The translations under genes and the position numbers were made by a program. A stretch of DNA of 56,516 nucleotides from Bacteroidales bacterium (lineage in GTDB: Bacteria > Bacteroidota > Bacteroidia > Bacteroidales > UBA932), in assembly GCA_017454265.1 (NCBI GenBank), contig JAFTDJ010000064.1:1-56516 (forward strand), read 5' to 3'. This document shows positions 7,372 to 15,521 of this stretch, one piece after another (the stretch's first letter is position 1; every line of letters starts with the position of its first letter). Below the pieces are notes generated by a model. That model was not told where the DNA came from. It worked only from the letters and a program-made list of their open reading frames with translations, and ran no database searches.

Positions 7372-10300
7372 GAAACTGAGAATACGAAACTATATCTGGG
7401 TAGTCCTGGCGCTGGTAAGCGTCGTACTGCTCATTTTTGCGGTTTCCACTCCGCGTTCGGTGGGCGACACCGCCTCGGAAGCCAGGAAGGTCCAGCGTCA
7501 TCTGGTGCGCAGGATGGACCGCCTGGACTGGTATATGTCTCATACACAGGCCAGGCTGCCGGACGATATGGTCATCTACACTTATGCCGCTGATACGCTG
7601 CAGTCGTGGCGCGGGCAGTTCCCTCTCTTCAACGATGACATCTCTACAAGGGTGGTAATGCAGCGCATCACTAATCCCCGCGTGAATATACTTTCCCCCC
7701 TGAGTTATGTCACCGAGGAACCCTCTTATATGAACATCGGGCCCAACTGGTACATAGTCCGCTCCACAAAAACGGAATCCGGAACGGTCATTTCCGCTTT
7801 GCTGATAATCGACAACCTGTACGCCCGCTCCTATAACGGCGTGAATCCCCGCCTGCACCTTGGAATGCGTTTTTCCGTACGCCCCCTTACCTTCAGCGAG
7901 GGAACTCCCGTCCGGATTGACGGATTGCCGGTATTCAAGATTCTTTACGATTCGCTGTCCGGCGAAGTGGTGGCCGATCCCGTCCTTATGTGGATGGCAC
8001 TGCTGCTTTTCCTGCTCGCGGGGCTGATGTACGTATTCGACAAGAGGACTTTTAAACGTGCTGCGATTGCGTGTGCAGCGATACTTATGGCTACCGGAGC
8101 CATGTATTTCTGGGGCCGGAGCGTCCAGAACGAGTATGCCCTTTTCTCCCCCGTGACATATGCAGGCGGTAACATCCTGTTCTCCCTTGGCGCCGTACTG
8201 CTGTTCAACCTTGCCATCCTTATGTGCGTGACGGTGCTGTATCTGGCGCGCCGCGACACCTGGGCCAAGGTCCGGAATACCAGGCTTCCCATCCTGGTGT
8301 CGGCCTTGGAGGTGCTTGCGGTTGCCGGCGTTTTGGTATATACTCATCTCTCCCTGCGCAGCATAGTCGCCAACTCCAACATTTCACTGGAAATATACAA
8401 ACTGGGCACCATCTCAGTCTATACTTTCCTTGTGTATGCGTCTTTCCTTTCCCTGCTCACTACGATACCAATGCTGCTGCAGATGCTTCTGAGGCGTTAC
8501 AATATGTTTTCCAGCGCGTCATGTGCAGTGTCGGCCGTGCTTGCTGCCGGATACCTGGTGACGACCACGGCGGTCCTCGGCTTTGAAAAGGAAGAAGACA
8601 GGATGGAGGTATGGGCCGGCAAGCTGGCAGTGGACAGGGACGTGAACCTGGAACTTCAGCTGCTCAACATCGAACCCCTGATTGCCGGAGATGCGGTAAT
8701 ATCGGCCCTTGCCGGCCTGGACGGAAGCGAGGTGATAATACGCAACCGTATCGTAGACAATTACTTTCAAAGCGAATCGCTGGATTACTCGGTCTATGTC
8801 CAGATATTTCATCCGGAGGCGTCCCCTGCGGCCATAAGGGAGCATTTTGAATTCCTGCAGCGGGAAGGAACGCCCATAGCCGACGCCTCATCGTTCATTG
8901 CCACCCCGACTTCCGAAGGGCCCTCAAATTATGTCGGAGTATTCCCCTTCGTGGGCGGCGGCCGTCTTTCCTACGTGCTTGTCGAGGTATCTCCCAAGAC
9001 TGCCTTGGGCGGAAAAGCGTATGCACGCCTGCTCAGCCTGAGTGCTCCCGGGCGTACGACGCTCCCTGCGGCATATTCCTACTCCCGCTACCAGGGACGG
9101 GAACTGAGGCTTTTCAAGGGCAGCTATCCTTATTCCACCCGAATGGATGACTGGATGTACGAAAAGGTGTATGCAGATCAGGTGTGCCATTACAACCGCG
9201 ACGGATATGCCCACTTTGTAAATGTAATAACCGACAATGAAGCGGTAATAATCTCCCGTGCTCAGGTGAGCGTGATTTCGTATATCGTGGCTGCGCTGTT
9301 CATAGGCTTGCTGATGTCCGGCTTCCTGACCTGCCTGAAACCGCGCAGGCAGGGCCGCAGGGACCGTTCCCGCACCTACTTCCGTTCCCGCATATCAATG
9401 ACGCTGATGGTGTCCCTGCTGCTTGCGATGGTGATAATGGCTGCCGTGAGCGTTATCTTCGTTTACCAGCGCAACGAGGCCAACCAGCAGGCCATTATGT
9501 CGGACCGCATCAACTCCATTCAGCTGCTGACAGATGCGGGCTTGCATGCCATAGAGTCGCGCGATGTGCTCTCAAGTCCGGAATTTGCGTCTCTCATCCA
9601 GTCTGTAAGCGACAATACAAACTCAGACATCAGCGTTTACTCTACCGGCGGCCGCATTGTCCTGTGCACCAACCCGGAGGCCCTCGACCGCGGACTGGTG
9701 GGCTATCGTATAGAGGAAGAGGCCCTTGACCGCATACTGAAGCTGAACAAGCGCTACTGCATACTCAAAGAGCATATCGGGCGGCGACACTACCACAATA
9801 TGTATATGCCGCTCATGGACGCCAACGGCAAAGTGATAGCTGTGCTGTGCTCCCCTTACGTAGAGGAAAGCTACGACTTCGAACGCGACGCCGTTATGCA
9901 CTCGATGTTCGTTCTGTCGGTATTCCTGCTGCTCTTCATCCTTGCACGACTATTCGAATCTGCAGTGCTCGACAGGGTTTTCCGCCCATTGAGTATGATG
10001 CAGTTCACCATGAGCAAGGCGGGACAGGGCGATCTCGAGCATATAGATTATGGGCGTACAGATGAAATTTCCGCCCTCGTGGATGCGTATAACCGGATGG
10101 TGGATGAGCTGGCGGAGAACAGCAAGCAGCTGGCCCAGGCAGAACGCGACAAGGCATGGAGCGGCATGGCCCGCCAGGTGGCCCACGAAATCAAGAACCC
10201 GCTTACGCCTATGAAGCTTCAGATACAACGGCTGATACGTCTCAAGCAAAAGGGGGATCCTTCCTGGCAGGATAAGTTCGACGATGTGAGCAGGGTGCTT

Positions 10301-10819
10301 CTGGACCATATAGACATACTCACGGAGACTTCCAACGAATTCTCCACTTTCGCAAAACTTTATTCCGAAGAGCATACCCGTATCGATCTGGACCGGATGC
10401 TGCAGGAAGAAATATCTATGTTCGACAACAGGGAAGACGTTGAATTTACCTATATGGGCCTTGCAGACGCCTTCGTGCTCGGTCCCAGGCCCCAGCTTAC
10501 CCGCGTGTTCGTGAATCTCCTCGGTAATGCCGTTCAAGCGGTCGAGGGACGGGGAGGGGCCAGGATAAACGTGTCGCTGCGCAAGTCTGTCCGTGATGGC
10601 TATTACGACATAGTTGTGGAGGACAATGGCTCCGGAGTGGCGGAAGAAAACATTTCCAAACTCTTTACACCAAACTTCACCACCAAGAACGGCGGCTCCG
10701 GATTAGGGCTGGCCATTTCCCGCAGTATTCTTGAAAAATGCGGGGCGACTATAGCCTATTCCCGTTCCTTTACGCTGGCGGGCGCGTGTTTTACCATTCA
10801 ATATCCGGCGGAGCAGTGA
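7364..10819 (+). CDS. Giant NtrY-like sensor histidine kinase
   Basis: A 1,151-residue membrane kinase. An N-terminal membrane helix (about 10-30) precedes an extracytoplasmic region to about 205. A cluster of six hydrophobic helices spans about 208-408, a second non-membrane region reaches about 635, then come two helices, a third sensor region (about 705-860), another helix, a HAMP domain and the kinase core. The H-box RQVAHEIKNPLTPMKLQIQR has phospho-acceptor His941; the N-box is VFVNLLGNAVQA (Asn1055), with VEDNGSGV and GGSGLGLAIS as G-boxes. The H-box type is that of NtrY/NtrB kinases, which pair with NtrC regulators, so the regulator at 4844 is the likely partner. The ATG at 7364 overlaps rlmH by 8 bases. 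Confidence 0.88.
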   Translation: MNRKLRIRNYIWVVLALVSVVLLIFAVSTPRSVGDTASEARKVQRHLVRRMDRLDWYMSHTQARLPDDMVIYTYAADTLQSWRGQFPLFNDDISTRVVMQRITNPRVNILSPLSYVTEEPSYMNIGPNWYIVRSTKTESGTVISALLIIDNLYARSYNGVNPRLHLGMRFSVRPLTFSEGTPVRIDGLPVFKILYDSLSGEVVADPVLMWMALLLFLLAGLMYVFDKRTFKRAAIACAAILMATGAMYFWGRSVQNEYALFSPVTYAGGNILFSLGAVLLFNLAILMCVTVLYLARRDTWAKVRNTRLPILVSALEVLAVAGVLVYTHLSLRSIVANSNISLEIYKLGTISVYTFLVYASFLSLLTTIPMLLQMLLRRYNMFSSASCAVSAVLAAGYLVTTTAVLGFEKEEDRMEVWAGKLAVDRDVNLELQLLNIEPLIAGDAVISALAGLDGSEVIIRNRIVDNYFQSESLDYSVYVQIFHPEASPAAIREHFEFLQREGTPIADASSFIATPTSEGPSNYVGVFPFVGGGRLSYVLVEVSPKTALGGKAYARLLSLSAPGRTTLPAAYSYSRYQGRELRLFKGSYPYSTRMDDWMYEKVYADQVCHYNRDGYAHFVNVITDNEAVIISRAQVSVISYIVAALFIGLLMSGFLTCLKPRRQGRRDRSRTYFRSRISMTLMVSLLLAMVIMAAVSVIFVYQRNEANQQAIMSDRINSIQLLTDAGLHAIESRDVLSSPEFASLIQSVSDNTNSDISVYSTGGRIVLCTNPEALDRGLVGYRIEEEALDRILKLNKRYCILKEHIGRRHYHNMYMPLMDANGKVIAVLCSPYVEESYDFERDAVMHSMFVLSVFLLLFILARLFESAVLDRVFRPLSMMQFTMSKAGQGDLEHIDYGRTDEISALVDAYNRMVDELAENSKQLAQAERDKAWSGMARQVAHEIKNPLTPMKLQIQRLIRLKQKGDPSWQDKFDDVSRVLLDHIDILTETSNEFSTFAKLYSEEHTRIDLDRMLQEEISMFDNREDVEFTYMGLADAFVLGPRPQLTRVFVNLLGNAVQAVEGRGGARINVSLRKSVRDGYYDIVVEDNGSGVAEENISKLFTPNFTTKNGGSGLGLAISRSILEKCGATIAYSRSFTLAGACFTIQYPAEQ

Positions 10820-11766
10820 ACAAGGCCGAAAGATTGATTCAGGACTGGATGCTTCCCGGCGCCATCGTGCTGGGAGTGAGCCTGTATTTTCTGTATAAGG
10901 CTTTGCCGTTTCTGCATCCCGCGGCAGAGGCGCTCAACGCCATAGTCTCCGAAGGCCAGAGAGTGGTAATCGCACTGCTCCTGTTCTTCCAGTTCGTAAA
11001 GATTTCCCCGCACGACTTTCGTTTTCACCGCTGGCATATTGCGGCTCTTGCATTCCAGATACTTCTTTTCCTTGGATTCGCTGCCGTTACCCGTTTCACC
11101 GAGGAGGGGGAAATACGTATATTGCTTGAGTGTGCGATGCTCTGTATCATCTGTCCTACGGCTTCCGCAGCAGGTGTTATTACAGAGAAACTGGGCGGCT
11201 CCCTGGCCGGTGCCGTTTCGTACGTGACACTGTCCAACCTCGCAGCTACTTTCTTCATTCCGCTGGTTATCCCGATGGTGCGTCCCGCCGATAATCTGGG
11301 ATTCTGGGCTTATGTCGGCCACATTGCGATGCGCGTATTCCCGCTTCTGCTTATGCCTGGCCTCGTGGCGTGGTTTATACGATATACCATGCCACGCCTT
11401 CAGCGCAAGCTTATGCGTCTGAGCCGCTACGCCTTCTATATATGGGGCGTGGGCCTCACGCTCGCAATGATACTTGCAACTCACGCCCTGGTACTCAGCC
11501 GCCTCTCGCTCGGAGCGCTTGTTTGCGTTCTGTTCGTGTCTATGGGATGCTGCGCGCTGCAGTTCTTCTTCGGCCGCCATTTCTCCAGGGACGGGGTGGT
11601 GCAGATCACCGCAGGGCAGGCGCTTGGCCAGAAGAATACAGGTTTTCTTATCTGGCTGGGCTATAATTATATGACTCCGGTCACATCGGTGGCCGGAGGG
11701 CTTTACGCAATATGGCAGAACCTGTTCAACAGCTGGCAGCTGTACAGAAAAAATCACAGTCATTGA
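10816..11766 (+). CDS. BASS-like integral membrane transporter
   Basis: A 316-residue protein with about ten predicted membrane helices. The GTG at 10816 overlaps the kinase TGA as GTGA, which fixes the start by translational coupling; upstream in-frame ATGs lie inside the kinase gene. The segment CIICPTASAAGVITEKLGG followed by VTLSNLAATFFIPLVIPMV resembles the re-entrant core of the bile acid:Na+ symporter (BASS) superfamily. The substrate is unknown. Tight coupling to a sensor kinase suggests a transport or sensing partnership, but that is inference. Confidence 0.65.
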   Translation: MNKAERLIQDWMLPGAIVLGVSLYFLYKALPFLHPAAEALNAIVSEGQRVVIALLLFFQFVKISPHDFRFHRWHIAALAFQILLFLGFAAVTRFTEEGEIRILLECAMLCIICPTASAAGVITEKLGGSLAGAVSYVTLSNLAATFFIPLVIPMVRPADNLGFWAYVGHIAMRVFPLLLMPGLVAWFIRYTMPRLQRKLMRLSRYAFYIWGVGLTLAMILATHALVLSRLSLGALVCVLFVSMGCCALQFFFGRHFSRDGVVQITAGQALGQKNTGFLIWLGYNYMTPVTSVAGGLYAIWQNLFNSWQLYRKNHSH

Positions 11767-11768
11767 AT

Positions 11769-12902
11769 ATGAGAAAGACACTTGTAATATTTGCCGTTTT
11801 GCTGGCAGGCCTCCAGGCCCTGGCACAGGACATCAAGGCGGGCCCCTGGGTCTGCAACGTGCGCGAGAACACTGTCACCGTACTGTGGACCTCAGAGGAA
11901 CCCGGTATGGCCTGGGTGGAACTTGAAGACGGTTCCAGGCACTATGAGACCTTCGCGGGAAGGCGTGTGTTCGGCAGGCTTCACAGCATACGGCTGGATG
12001 GTTTCAACCCCGGTCAGCTGGTGCGCTATCGCGTTGGCGGACAGGTGCTTGTGAACGATGCAAAACCCCGCAAACCGGTTTTCGGAAAAGATTATTCCGG
12101 AGGGTGGAACAGCATACGCACCTTTGATTCTTCCCGTGCGGAGTGCAGCTTTTCGGTGTTCAACGACATACACATGCGCCGGAAAGACTACATGGCTCTG
12201 GCTGCACAGGTGAATCCTTCGGAAACGGACTTCATCTTCCTGAACGGAGATATAGTTTCTGCCGGAAACTACGAACTCGACACGCTTGTGCGCTATTCCA
12301 TAGAGCCTCTCGGGGGGCTTGCGGCGGGACTTCCCCTGCTCTTTGCACGCGGAAACCACGAAGGGCGCGGAAACAACGTCAAGCTTGTAGCTGATGTGTA
12401 CCCCAATACCGATCCTGCCCCGTTCTACTATACTTTCCGTGAGGGGCCCGTGGCTTTCGTAGTATTTGACGGAGGAGAGACGGGGACGAGCCGTTCGGTC
12501 CTTTTCAGCGGTTCCGAGGTGTACGAAGACTATCTGCGCGAACAGATTCTATGGGCGCGCAAGGCTCTCTTCGAAGCTCCGTTCAGCGAGGCTCCGGTTA
12601 AAGTCTGTATGGTGCACGTGCCGATGATAGACCATCCGCAGAAGGGAGACTATCATCTCCAGCGATGGATGAACAGGGAGATGGTGCCTCTCCTCAACGA
12701 AGCCGGGATAGACCTGATGATAGGGGCCGACCTGCATGTACTTATGTATTGCGAACCCGGCAGCATGGGCAACGATTTCCCCATCATCGTAAACGACGAC
12801 GCACGGAGACTGGACTGCCGCTACAGCGGCGGAACCTTCTCCGTGCGTATGTATGCTCCGTCCGGCAGGCTGGAATTCAGCAAGGACGTCAAGGTGCGGT
12901 AA
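11769..12902 (+). CDS. Secreted calcineurin-like metallophosphoesterase
   Basis: A 377-residue exported enzyme, signal peptide MRKTLVIFAVLLAGLQALAQ. Residues 22-120 form an FN3-like domain as in purple acid phosphatases. The metallophosphoesterase domain follows with the ordered metal-binding motifs FNDIHMR, LNGDIVS, ARGNHEG, MVHVP and GADLHVL. The last motif departs from the usual GHxH pattern. Probably a periplasmic phosphomonoesterase or phosphodiesterase; substrate unknown. It begins 2 bases after the transporter and closes the rlmH-kinase-transporter operon. Its stop codon directly abuts the stop of convergent eda, leaving no terminator. Confidence 0.85.
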   Translation: MRKTLVIFAVLLAGLQALAQDIKAGPWVCNVRENTVTVLWTSEEPGMAWVELEDGSRHYETFAGRRVFGRLHSIRLDGFNPGQLVRYRVGGQVLVNDAKPRKPVFGKDYSGGWNSIRTFDSSRAECSFSVFNDIHMRRKDYMALAAQVNPSETDFIFLNGDIVSAGNYELDTLVRYSIEPLGGLAAGLPLLFARGNHEGRGNNVKLVADVYPNTDPAPFYYTFREGPVAFVVFDGGETGTSRSVLFSGSEVYEDYLREQILWARKALFEAPFSEAPVKVCMVHVPMIDHPQKGDYHLQRWMNREMVPLLNEAGIDLMIGADLHVLMYCEPGSMGNDFPIIVNDDARRLDCRYSGGTFSVRMYAPSGRLEFSKDVKVR

Positions 12903-13568
12903 TTATCTGGCGCCGAACCACTCCAGGCTCTTTGCGCAGAGTTCTGAAATTGCTTTCCAGTTACCGGCTGCAATAACGTCTTTAGGGAAGAGCTTGGAGC
13001 CCATTCCTACGGCCGTTACGCCGCTCTTCGCCCATGCGCTGAGGTTCTCCTCCGTGGGCTCGACGGCTCCTGTGCACATCACCATCGCCCAGGGCAGGGG
13101 ACCCAGGACGTTCTTTACGAACGAAGGGCCGCCGACGTTGCCCGCGGGGAACACTTTCACCAGGTCGCAGCCCAGTTCCATTCCGCGAACCATTTCGCTG
13201 ACGCTGCCGCATCCGGGGGAGTAGGGGATGCCGCGGCGGTTTGCCAGCGGCGCTATTTCCTCCACCAGGCAGGGAGATACGAGGAAGTCGGCTCCCATCT
13301 GGATATACTGTGCTGCAGTGGGGGCGTCGAGCATCGTGCCTGCGCCAAGCACCATTTCGGGGCACTCCTTGCGCACGAAGCCGATGAGCTCTTCGAACAC
13401 CTTGTAGGCGCCGTCGCCGCGGTTCGTAAACTCGAAGGCGCGGATGCCTCCGTCGTAACAGGCTTTAACTACCTTCTTGGTAATTTCGATATCCTTGTTG
13501 TAGAACACCGGGACTATGCCGGTGCGGCGGATGATGTTGATTGTGTCTATTTTGTTGAACTTTGCCAT
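12903..13568 (-). CDS. eda: 2-dehydro-3-deoxyphosphogluconate aldolase (KDPG aldolase)
   Basis: Cleaves KDPG to pyruvate and glyceraldehyde-3-phosphate, the last step of uronate catabolism here. The 221-residue class I aldolase shows the catalytic Glu region AFEFTNRGDGA, GAGTMLDAPTA, and the Schiff-base Lys in LVKVFPAGNVGGP. It follows kdgK by 12 bases on the same strand and is almost certainly co-transcribed from the promoter and operator between kdgK and kduD. 4-Hydroxy-2-oxoglutarate aldolase activity is a common side reaction of the family. Confidence 0.93.
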   Translation of the reverse strand: MAKFNKIDTINIIRRTGIVPVFYNKDIEITKKVVKACYDGGIRAFEFTNRGDGAYKVFEELIGFVRKECPEMVLGAGTMLDAPTAAQYIQMGADFLVSPCLVEEIAPLANRRGIPYSPGCGSVSEMVRGMELGCDLVKVFPAGNVGGPSFVKNVLGPLPWAMVMCTGAVEPTEENLSAWAKSGVTAVGMGSKLFPKDVIAAGNWKAISELCAKSLEWFGAR

Positions 13569-13580
13569 AATGCTTGCCTT

Positions 13581-14618
13581 TTACCTTGACACTCTGCCGC
13601 TGCCGCCGCCCTTGATTAAACCTTCGACTTCTTCCACGCTGACGCGGTTGTAGTCGCCTATGATGGTGTGCTTGAGGCATGAAGCCGCTGCAGCAAACTC
13701 TATTGCCTCCTGGTCTGTGTCGTATGCGAGCAGGCCGTACAGCAGGCCTCCCATAAAGGAGTCGCCTCCGCCGACGCGGTCCACGATATGGGTGATGTCG
13801 TACCGGCGGCTCTGCCACAGGGTCTTGCCGTCGTACAGCACGCCGCCCCAGGTGTTGTGGTTGGCGTTGATCGAACCGCGCAGGGTCACAGCCACCTTCT
13901 TGCAGCGCGGGAAGCGCTCCATAAGCTGGCGGCATACGCTCACGAAGGAGCTCTGGTCTATTTCGCCTCCGGTTTTTTCCGCATCGAATCCTTCGGGCTT
14001 GATGCCGAATTCCTTTTCGGCGTCTTCTTCATTGCCGAGTATGAGGTCGCAGCCTTCCACGAGCGCGGGCATCACTTCGGATGCGCTCTTTCCGTATTTC
14101 CAGAGTTTCTTGCGGTAATTCAGGTCGCAACTTACTTTCACGCCCATTTCATTCGCCACCTTGATGGCCTCCAGGCAGGCGTCTGCGGCACCCTGGCTGA
14201 GAGCGGGAGTAATTCCGGTCCAGTGGAACCAGTCTGCTCCTTCGAGCACCTTGTGCCAGTCCACCATGCCGGGCTGAATCTCAGCGATTGCAGAATTTGC
14301 GCGGTCGTACACCACCTTGCTGCCGCGGGCTACGGCACCTGTCTCCAGGTAATAAATGCCCACACGGTCTCCTCCGCGCACGATGGAGTCGGTATTGACT
14401 CCGAATCCGCGCAGCTCTGAGATACACATCTCGGCAATGTCATTCTTGGGCAGACGGCTCACGAAGTGGGCGTCAATACCGTAATTTGCCAGAGAGACGG
14501 CCACGTTGGCCTCTCCTCCGCCAAAAGTGGCGTCAAACTGGTGCGCCTGGGAAAAACGCAGGTATCCAGGAGTTGAAAGGCGAAGCATGACTTCGCCGAA
14601 AGTTACTACTTTTGCCAT
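13581..14618 (-). CDS. kdgK: 2-dehydro-3-deoxygluconokinase (KDG kinase), PfkB family
   Basis: Phosphorylates KDG to KDPG with ATP. The 345-residue protein has the PfkB N-terminal signature FGGGEANVAVSLANYGID and the C-terminal ATP/catalytic motif VDRVGGGDSFMGGLLYGL, where Asp of GGD is the expected base. The N-terminus VVTFGEVMLRLSTPGYLRFSQ matches KDG kinases. First gene of the kdgK-eda unit, divergent from kduD, with a LacI-type operator in between. Confidence 0.93.
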   Translation of the reverse strand: MAKVVTFGEVMLRLSTPGYLRFSQAHQFDATFGGGEANVAVSLANYGIDAHFVSRLPKNDIAEMCISELRGFGVNTDSIVRGGDRVGIYYLETGAVARGSKVVYDRANSAIAEIQPGMVDWHKVLEGADWFHWTGITPALSQGAADACLEAIKVANEMGVKVSCDLNYRKKLWKYGKSASEVMPALVEGCDLILGNEEDAEKEFGIKPEGFDAEKTGGEIDQSSFVSVCRQLMERFPRCKKVAVTLRGSINANHNTWGGVLYDGKTLWQSRRYDITHIVDRVGGGDSFMGGLLYGLLAYDTDQEAIEFAAAASCLKHTIIGDYNRVSVEEVEGLIKGGGSGRVSR

Positions 14619-14652
14619 ATTTAATACACTAGAAATAACGGGTTAAGCGGTG

Positions 14653-14660
14653 CAAATATA
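14653..14660 (-). promoter_or_regulatory. -7 box of the kdgK-eda promoter
   Basis: TATATTTG on the minus strand fits TAnnTTTG and lies 34 bases before the kdgK ATG. The operator at 14674-14697 begins 13 bases upstream of it, so a bound repressor would cover the -33 region. Confidence 0.65.
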
Positions 14661-14673
14661 CGATTAATTTCGG

Positions 14674-14697
14674 ATTTCCGTGCACGTTCACGGAAAT
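14674..14697. promoter_or_regulatory. LacI-type palindromic operator between kdgK and kduD
   Basis: A 24-bp palindrome with half-sites ATTTCCGTGCAC and GTTCACGGAAAT (11 of 12 positions symmetrical) centred on the CG step typical of LacI-family operators. The same half-site recurs twice beside the LacI-family regulator gene at 44904. It lies between two divergent -7 boxes (14653-14660 and 14703-14710), so one dimer could repress both directions. Confidence 0.75.
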
Positions 14698-14702
14698 TTG
14701 AT

Positions 14703-14710
14703 TATCTTTG
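14703..14710 (+). promoter_or_regulatory. -7 box of the kduD-gatC-kduI promoter
   Basis: TATCTTTG fits TAnnTTTG and ends 4 bases before the kduD ATG, so the message should be leaderless or nearly so. The operator ends 5 bases upstream, inside the -33 to -7 spacer. Confidence 0.65.
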
Positions 14711-14714
14711 TGAC

Positions 14715-15521
14715 ATGAACAACAATATCTTTTCCCTGAAGGGCCGTAACGCCTGGGTGACGGGAGCGGCATACGGCATAGGATTCGCCATTGCCAAGGC
14801 CTTTGCAGAGGCAGGCGCCCGTACCATAATCTTCAACACTTCCAATGAGGCTTCCATGCAGAAAGGCCTTGAGGCCTACAAAGAGGCCGGTATTACCAAC
14901 GTTCGCGGCTATGTGTGCGACGTTACAGATGAAAACGCGGTTGCCGCACTTGTGAAACGTATTCACGAGGAAGTGGGGCAGATAGATATCCTGGTCAACA
15001 ATGCAGGCATCATCAAGCGTATCCCCATGCACGAAATGAAACGCGAGGAGTTTCAGCGTGTGATAGATGTCGATCTGGTGGGGCCGTATATCTGCAGCGC
15101 CGCAGTCGTTCCCGAGATGATGGAGCGTCGCGAGGGCAAGATTATCAATATCTGCTCCATGATGAGCGAGCTCGGACGTGAGACCGTCAGCGCATATGCG
15201 GCGGCAAAAGGCGGCTTGAAGATGCTTACGCGTAACATTTGTTCCGAGTATGGCGAGTACAACATACAGTGCAACGCCATTGGTCCCGGTTACATAGCAA
15301 CTCCGCAGACGGCTCCGCTCCGTGAACGTCAGGCAGATGGTTCAAGGCACCCGTTCGACTCTTTCATCTGCGCAAAGACTCCCGCCGGCCGCTGGCTGGA
15401 TCCGGACGAACTCGCGGGCCCGGCGGTGTTCCTGGCTTCACACGCTTCCGATGCGGTGAACGGCCATATCCTTTACGTGGACGGCGGTATCCTGGCTTAC
15501 ATCGGTAAACAGCCGAAGTAA
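14715..15521 (+). CDS. kduD: Short-chain dehydrogenase, probable 2-dehydro-3-deoxygluconate 5-dehydrogenase (KduD)
   Basis: A 268-residue classical SDR: cofactor loop TGAAYGIGFAIAKAF, NNAG motif, catalytic Ser in NICSMMSE, and the Tyr/Lys pair YAAAKGG. The same family includes gluconate 5-dehydrogenase. The neighbours (kduI, kdgK, eda) make KduD, which reduces 2,5-diketo-3-deoxygluconate to KDG, the better reading. The stop codon shares its last base with the ATG of the IIC permease gene (TAATG), so the two are translationally coupled. Controlled by the shared operator at 14674-14697. Confidence 0.85.
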   Translation: MNNNIFSLKGRNAWVTGAAYGIGFAIAKAFAEAGARTIIFNTSNEASMQKGLEAYKEAGITNVRGYVCDVTDENAVAALVKRIHEEVGQIDILVNNAGIIKRIPMHEMKREEFQRVIDVDLVGPYICSAAVVPEMMERREGKIINICSMMSELGRETVSAYAAAKGGLKMLTRNICSEYGEYNIQCNAIGPGYIATPQTAPLRERQADGSRHPFDSFICAKTPAGRWLDPDELAGPAVFLASHASDAVNGHILYVDGGILAYIGKQPK

